Source: an uncultured Lachnoanaerobaculum sp.
GTDB taxonomy: Bacteria > Bacillota > Clostridia > Lachnospirales > Lachnospiraceae
NCBI RefSeq assembly: GCF_938015485.1
Contig: NZ_CALLVU010000019.1
Coordinates: 1-8,601 of the forward strand
Direction: 5' to 3'
DNA: 8,601 bases
The notes under the pieces were generated by a model, which made no database searches, had not been told where the DNA came from, and saw only the letters and a list, made by a program, of their open reading frames with translations. Position 1 is the first letter of the stretch. Each line of letters begins with the position of its first letter. This document shows positions 7,012 through 8,601 of the stretch, piece after piece. Made by a program: the position numbers and the translations under genes.

Positions 7012-7076
7012 ACTTCACTGTTACTTCAAAGTCAACTTCAATATCACTTCAAACAAACTTCAATTTACTTTGAAGT
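7012..7076 (-). repeat. Phased array of TGAAGT hexamers upstream of the operon promoter
   Basis: On the minus strand five perfect TGAAGT hexamers start at 7062, 7051, 7040, 7028 and 7017, with spacers TTGTT, GATAT, TGACTT and AACAG (period 11, 11, 12, 11 bp). A sixth degenerate unit (CAAAGT, 7072-7067) precedes them by 10 bp and forms the palindrome ACTTTGAAGT (7067-7076). The period is about one helical turn, so all units face the same side of the DNA. The array lies about 15 bp upstream of the -35 and downstream of the preceding terminator, the place for an activator. Hexamer-N5 direct repeats are typical sites of OmpR/PhoB-type response regulators; which protein binds is not known. Confidence 0.7.
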
Positions 7077-7109
7077 AATTTAAACTTAGCCCGACTTACT
7101 GTTATACAT

Positions 7110-7144
7110 AAAAAATCAGCCCGGGGAATCGCCCCTGACTGACT
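7110..7144 (-). terminator. Intrinsic terminator of the PepSY gene
   Basis: On the minus strand a stem forms with GGGG/CCCC around the loop CGATT, one A-G mismatch, then eight further pairs including GU wobbles (AGTCAGTC against GGCTGATT), followed by a run of six T (7115-7110). It begins 17 nt after the TAA stop at 7162-7164. It separates the PepSY gene from the transporter operon. There is no U tract in the plus direction, so it acts one way only. Confidence 0.85.
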
Positions 7145-7161
7145 ATAAGTATATATCTCTA

Positions 7162-7776
7162 TTAATCATCTACCTCTACACTGCTAGAGACTATAGCTCC
7201 GTTTGAAATATTGATATCATATTCATATTCCAAGTTTCCTACTTTAAACTCGATCTCATAAACTTTAACGCCATTTTCATAATCAAGCTTTGCCTTTTTA
7301 AATCTTGCCGATCCGACTCCTGCATGTGAAAGTGCTATCTGCTTTGCTCTTTCTACTGAAATCTCTGAAGTTTGAGTATTAGCCGTTGCTGTGCTTGGCT
7401 GTGTAGGAATCACATAGTTCTCAATATCCATATCAGTTGATAATATTGCTCCGCTCACTGTATCTATCTCATAATCATATTCTACATTTCCGCTGTAAAA
7501 ATCAATATCGTACTCACATCTGTTATTATCCTCAAGCTCAAGTTCCACTTTAACAAAAGTTACATCCTTTTCCGCTAACTTTGCGTGTGCAAGTGCAATT
7601 CTTTTAGCCTCATCAGCTGTTATTTTCTTTGTTGCTTTATATGATTTGGATACTTTTGACTTGGCAACAAAGGTGCTTCCATAATATGGAACTCCTGTCA
7701 TTCCTGCTGCAAATAACATACAAGATACTGTAACCGCACCTATTAAACTCTTACCTAATTTATTAAACTTTTTCAT
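7162..7776 (-). CDS. Exported protein with two PepSY-like repeats
   Basis: This 204-residue protein starts MKKFNKLGKSLIGAVTVSCM, a basic n-region followed by a hydrophobic core to about residue 32, so it is exported by Sec or held as an N-terminal anchor. Two similar units follow: about 51-116 (with ADEAKRIALAHA and VEYDYEIDTVSGAIL) and about 138-203 (with VERAKQIALSHA and LEYEYDINISNGAIV), joined by a Thr/Ser/Pro/Gln-rich linker near 121-137. This is the PepSY pattern, associated with protease-inhibitory or extracytoplasmic regulatory roles. The mature part is acidic. The start at 7776 is chosen because AAAGGA lies 8 nt upstream; longer readings from TTG at 7818 or the ATG at 7785 lack a properly spaced site. 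It is monocistronic, ended by the terminator at 7110-7144. The specific function is unknown. Confidence 0.85.
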   Translation of the reverse strand: MKKFNKLGKSLIGAVTVSCMLFAAGMTGVPYYGSTFVAKSKVSKSYKATKKITADEAKRIALAHAKLAEKDVTFVKVELELEDNNRCEYDIDFYSGNVEYDYEIDTVSGAILSTDMDIENYVIPTQPSTATANTQTSEISVERAKQIALSHAGVGSARFKKAKLDYENGVKVYEIEFKVGNLEYEYDINISNGAIVSSSVEVDD

Positions 7777-7802
7777 ATTTTCCATCCTTTCCGTGTACAG
7801 TG

Positions 7803-7831
7803 AAAATAATTTTACCAATCTGTTAATACAA
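7803..7831 (-). promoter_or_regulatory. Weak promoter candidate for the PepSY gene
   Basis: On the minus strand TTGTAT (7831-7826) is followed after 17 bp by TATTTT (7808-7803). The start would be near 7796, about 20 nt before the ATG at 7776. Both hexamers deviate from consensus, and the region is AT-rich enough to give such matches by chance, so this is only the best of several weak options. Confidence 0.3.
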
Positions 7832-7850
7832 GCGTTTTTTCAAAAGGTCG

Positions 7851-7918
7851 TAAGTTCTTAATAATCTTATTATCCACCGTCGACGTTTATATGGATAATA
7901 CTGTCTTTTTTAAGTTCT
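7851..7918. repeat. Direct repeat TAAGTTCT with 60-bp period
   Basis: TAAGTTCT occurs at 7851-7858 and again at 7911-7918, exactly 60 bp apart, with similar right flanks (TA and CTTA). The pair brackets the inverted repeat at 7868-7900 upstream of the PepSY gene. The spacing is near an integral number of helical turns, as expected for co-operative binding sites, but two 8-mers in AT-rich DNA is modest evidence. Confidence 0.3.
7868..7900. promoter_or_regulatory. Interrupted inverted repeat upstream of the PepSY gene
   Basis: TATTATCCA (7868-7876) and TGGATAATA (7892-7900) are perfect 9-bp inverted arms around a 15-bp spacer that contains the GC-rich palindrome CGTCGACG (7878-7885). No U tract follows on the minus strand, so it is unlikely to terminate the nitroreductase transcript. 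It is more likely a protein-binding site for the PepSY gene, about 90 bp upstream of its start codon. Confidence 0.4.
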
Positions 7919-8007
7919 CTTATTTACCCTTTCACTATATTAATGCACGAGGATAGCATTTTATTGCATTGTTTTTAAATTTTTTTATTTTTTCAATATT
8001 ATAGCTT

Positions 8008-8601
8008 TTATTCCCCCTCATAAGATATTACATAATGCATATTTTCAGGTGTTGTAATTTTAATATCTTCTACTTCAAATTTCCCGGTTAATCCGTCTGC
8101 CATAGCTGTTTGATGGAAATGTGATAAAGCTATCCCTAGATCCAGATGTTTTATCTTCCTCATGTCCTCATTTATATTGTTCTTATAATCACAAAAGAAG
8201 TGGAATTTGTTTCCTTCCTTTACTACAGCCCAAGGTTGAGCATTGGTAGAGCTTGGTGCCAATCTTAGCATTTCAAGTGACTGTTCATATGTTCCTGCAT
8301 CATCCTTTGATAAGGGATGGGCAAAATCATTTAAGAAAAAGATTTTCTCCCAAGCCTTTCTGTTTTTTGAACCAAGCCCTACTCTTGTAAGTTTTTCTAC
8401 AAGTGATTTCTTTTCGGAAGGATATCCTATCGGGCTGATGCATGGAAACAGATCATCTGAAGAAATTTCCATTACCTTTTCAAAGTTCTTTCTGCTGAAA
8501 GTCGCAGCAAGCCAGACTGTTCCAAGTCCCATCTGTGTAGCATTCAGTACCAAATTTTCAAATTGATATCCTACCGCCTCCATTGCAAATGGTTCATCTT
8601 T
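8008..8601 (-). CDS. Nitroreductase family protein (TM1586-type), 5' end outside window
   Basis: The C-terminal 197 residues of a flavin-dependent nitroreductase-like protein are present; the reading frame stays open to the right edge (KDEPFAMEAV...), so the Met at 8583 is internal and not the start. Recognisable features are GYQFENLVLNATQMGLGTVW near residues 11-30 of the visible part, a second-half motif LRLAPSSTNAQPW (112-124), and HLDLGIALSHFHQTA (152-166). The repeated use of nitroreductase-like halves in one chain matches the putative TM nitroreductase family (PF14512), about 240-260 residues in full, so roughly 50 residues are missing. Such enzymes bind FMN and use NAD(P)H; the physiological substrate is unknown. 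The stop is at 8010-8008. No convincing terminator is visible downstream, only A/T-rich DNA. Confidence 0.85.
   Translation of the reverse strand, partial: KDEPFAMEAVGYQFENLVLNATQMGLGTVWLAATFSRKNFEKVMEISSDDLFPCISPIGYPSEKKSLVEKLTRVGLGSKNRKAWEKIFFLNDFAHPLSKDDAGTYEQSLEMLRLAPSSTNAQPWAVVKEGNKFHFFCDYKNNINEDMRKIKHLDLGIALSHFHQTAMADGLTGKFEVEDIKITTPENMHYVISYEGE

Noticed and set aside
7012..7076. CRISPR array or plasmid-type iterons
   Set aside because: The repeat unit is only 6 nt with 5-6 nt spacers, far too short for CRISPR, and no replication protein or other origin features are nearby. A regulatory array fits better.
7718..7735. Lipobox in the PepSY protein (Cys19 in TVSC)
   Set aside because: The -3 residue is Thr rather than Leu/Val/Ile, and the hydrophobic core continues past the Cys, so lipoprotein processing is unlikely.
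7891..7956. Plus-strand 21-codon frame between the nitroreductase and PepSY genes
   Set aside because: There is no Shine-Dalgarno sequence before the ATG and the frame sits in the inverted-repeat region; nothing supports translation.
7942..7970. Plus-strand hairpin AATGCA...TGCATT followed by a T-rich run
   Set aside because: The stem is 6 bp and AT-rich with a 17-nt loop, and no plus-strand gene lies upstream to be terminated.

Overview
The window is AT-rich, densely packed DNA, and all genes read leftward on the minus strand. Strong GGAGG-type ribosome binding sites, extended -10 promoters (TGnTATAAT), AT-rich codon choice and the protein families present (TetR, ECF module with an MptD-type S component, DUF6440, PepSY) point to a low-GC Bacillota, most likely a Clostridia/Lachnospiraceae member. 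That placement is inference from style, not a marker gene.

Reading in the direction of transcription (right to left): (1) 8601-8008 holds the 3' part of a nitroreductase-family gene that runs off the right edge. (2) 8007-7777 is a non-coding stretch with an interrupted inverted repeat, a 60-bp-spaced direct repeat and a weak promoter candidate. (3) 7776-7162 encodes an exported protein with two PepSY-like repeats, closed by a convincing intrinsic terminator at 7144-7110. (4) 7109-6926 is the control region of the main operon: a helically phased array of TGAAGT hexamers, a good promoter and a 24-bp inverted repeat (10-bp arms) at the transcription start. (5) 6925-230 is a tightly coupled six-gene operon: TetR-type regulator, two exporter-fold ABC half-transporters, an MptD/Trep_Strep-type ECF S component, EcfT, and a single-chain ECF ATPase with two ATPase domains. 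(6) 229-160 contains a palindrome overlapping a second promoter, which drives a small DUF6440 gene truncated by the left edge.

The six-gene operon is the centre of interest. Four of its five internal junctions overlap (14, 17, 1 and 13 nt) and the fifth has a 9-nt gap, so the proteins are probably made in concert. The arrangement ABC-ABC-S-T-A resembles, from memory, the distal part of the streptococcal sia haem-uptake operon (siaD-H), and pairs of exporter-fold half-transporters are also known in siderophore uptake (YbtPQ, IrtAB). A role in uptake of haem, a siderophore or another metal chelate is therefore the leading hypothesis; the sequence does not prove the substrate, and no substrate-binding lipoprotein is encoded here. 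The control region suggests two inputs: repression by the TetR protein at the start site, and activation or modulation by an unlinked regulator, possibly an OmpR/PhoB-type response regulator, at the hexamer array. No RNA genes, insertion sequences or CRISPR arrays were seen, and no gene-free stretch exceeds 300 bases.
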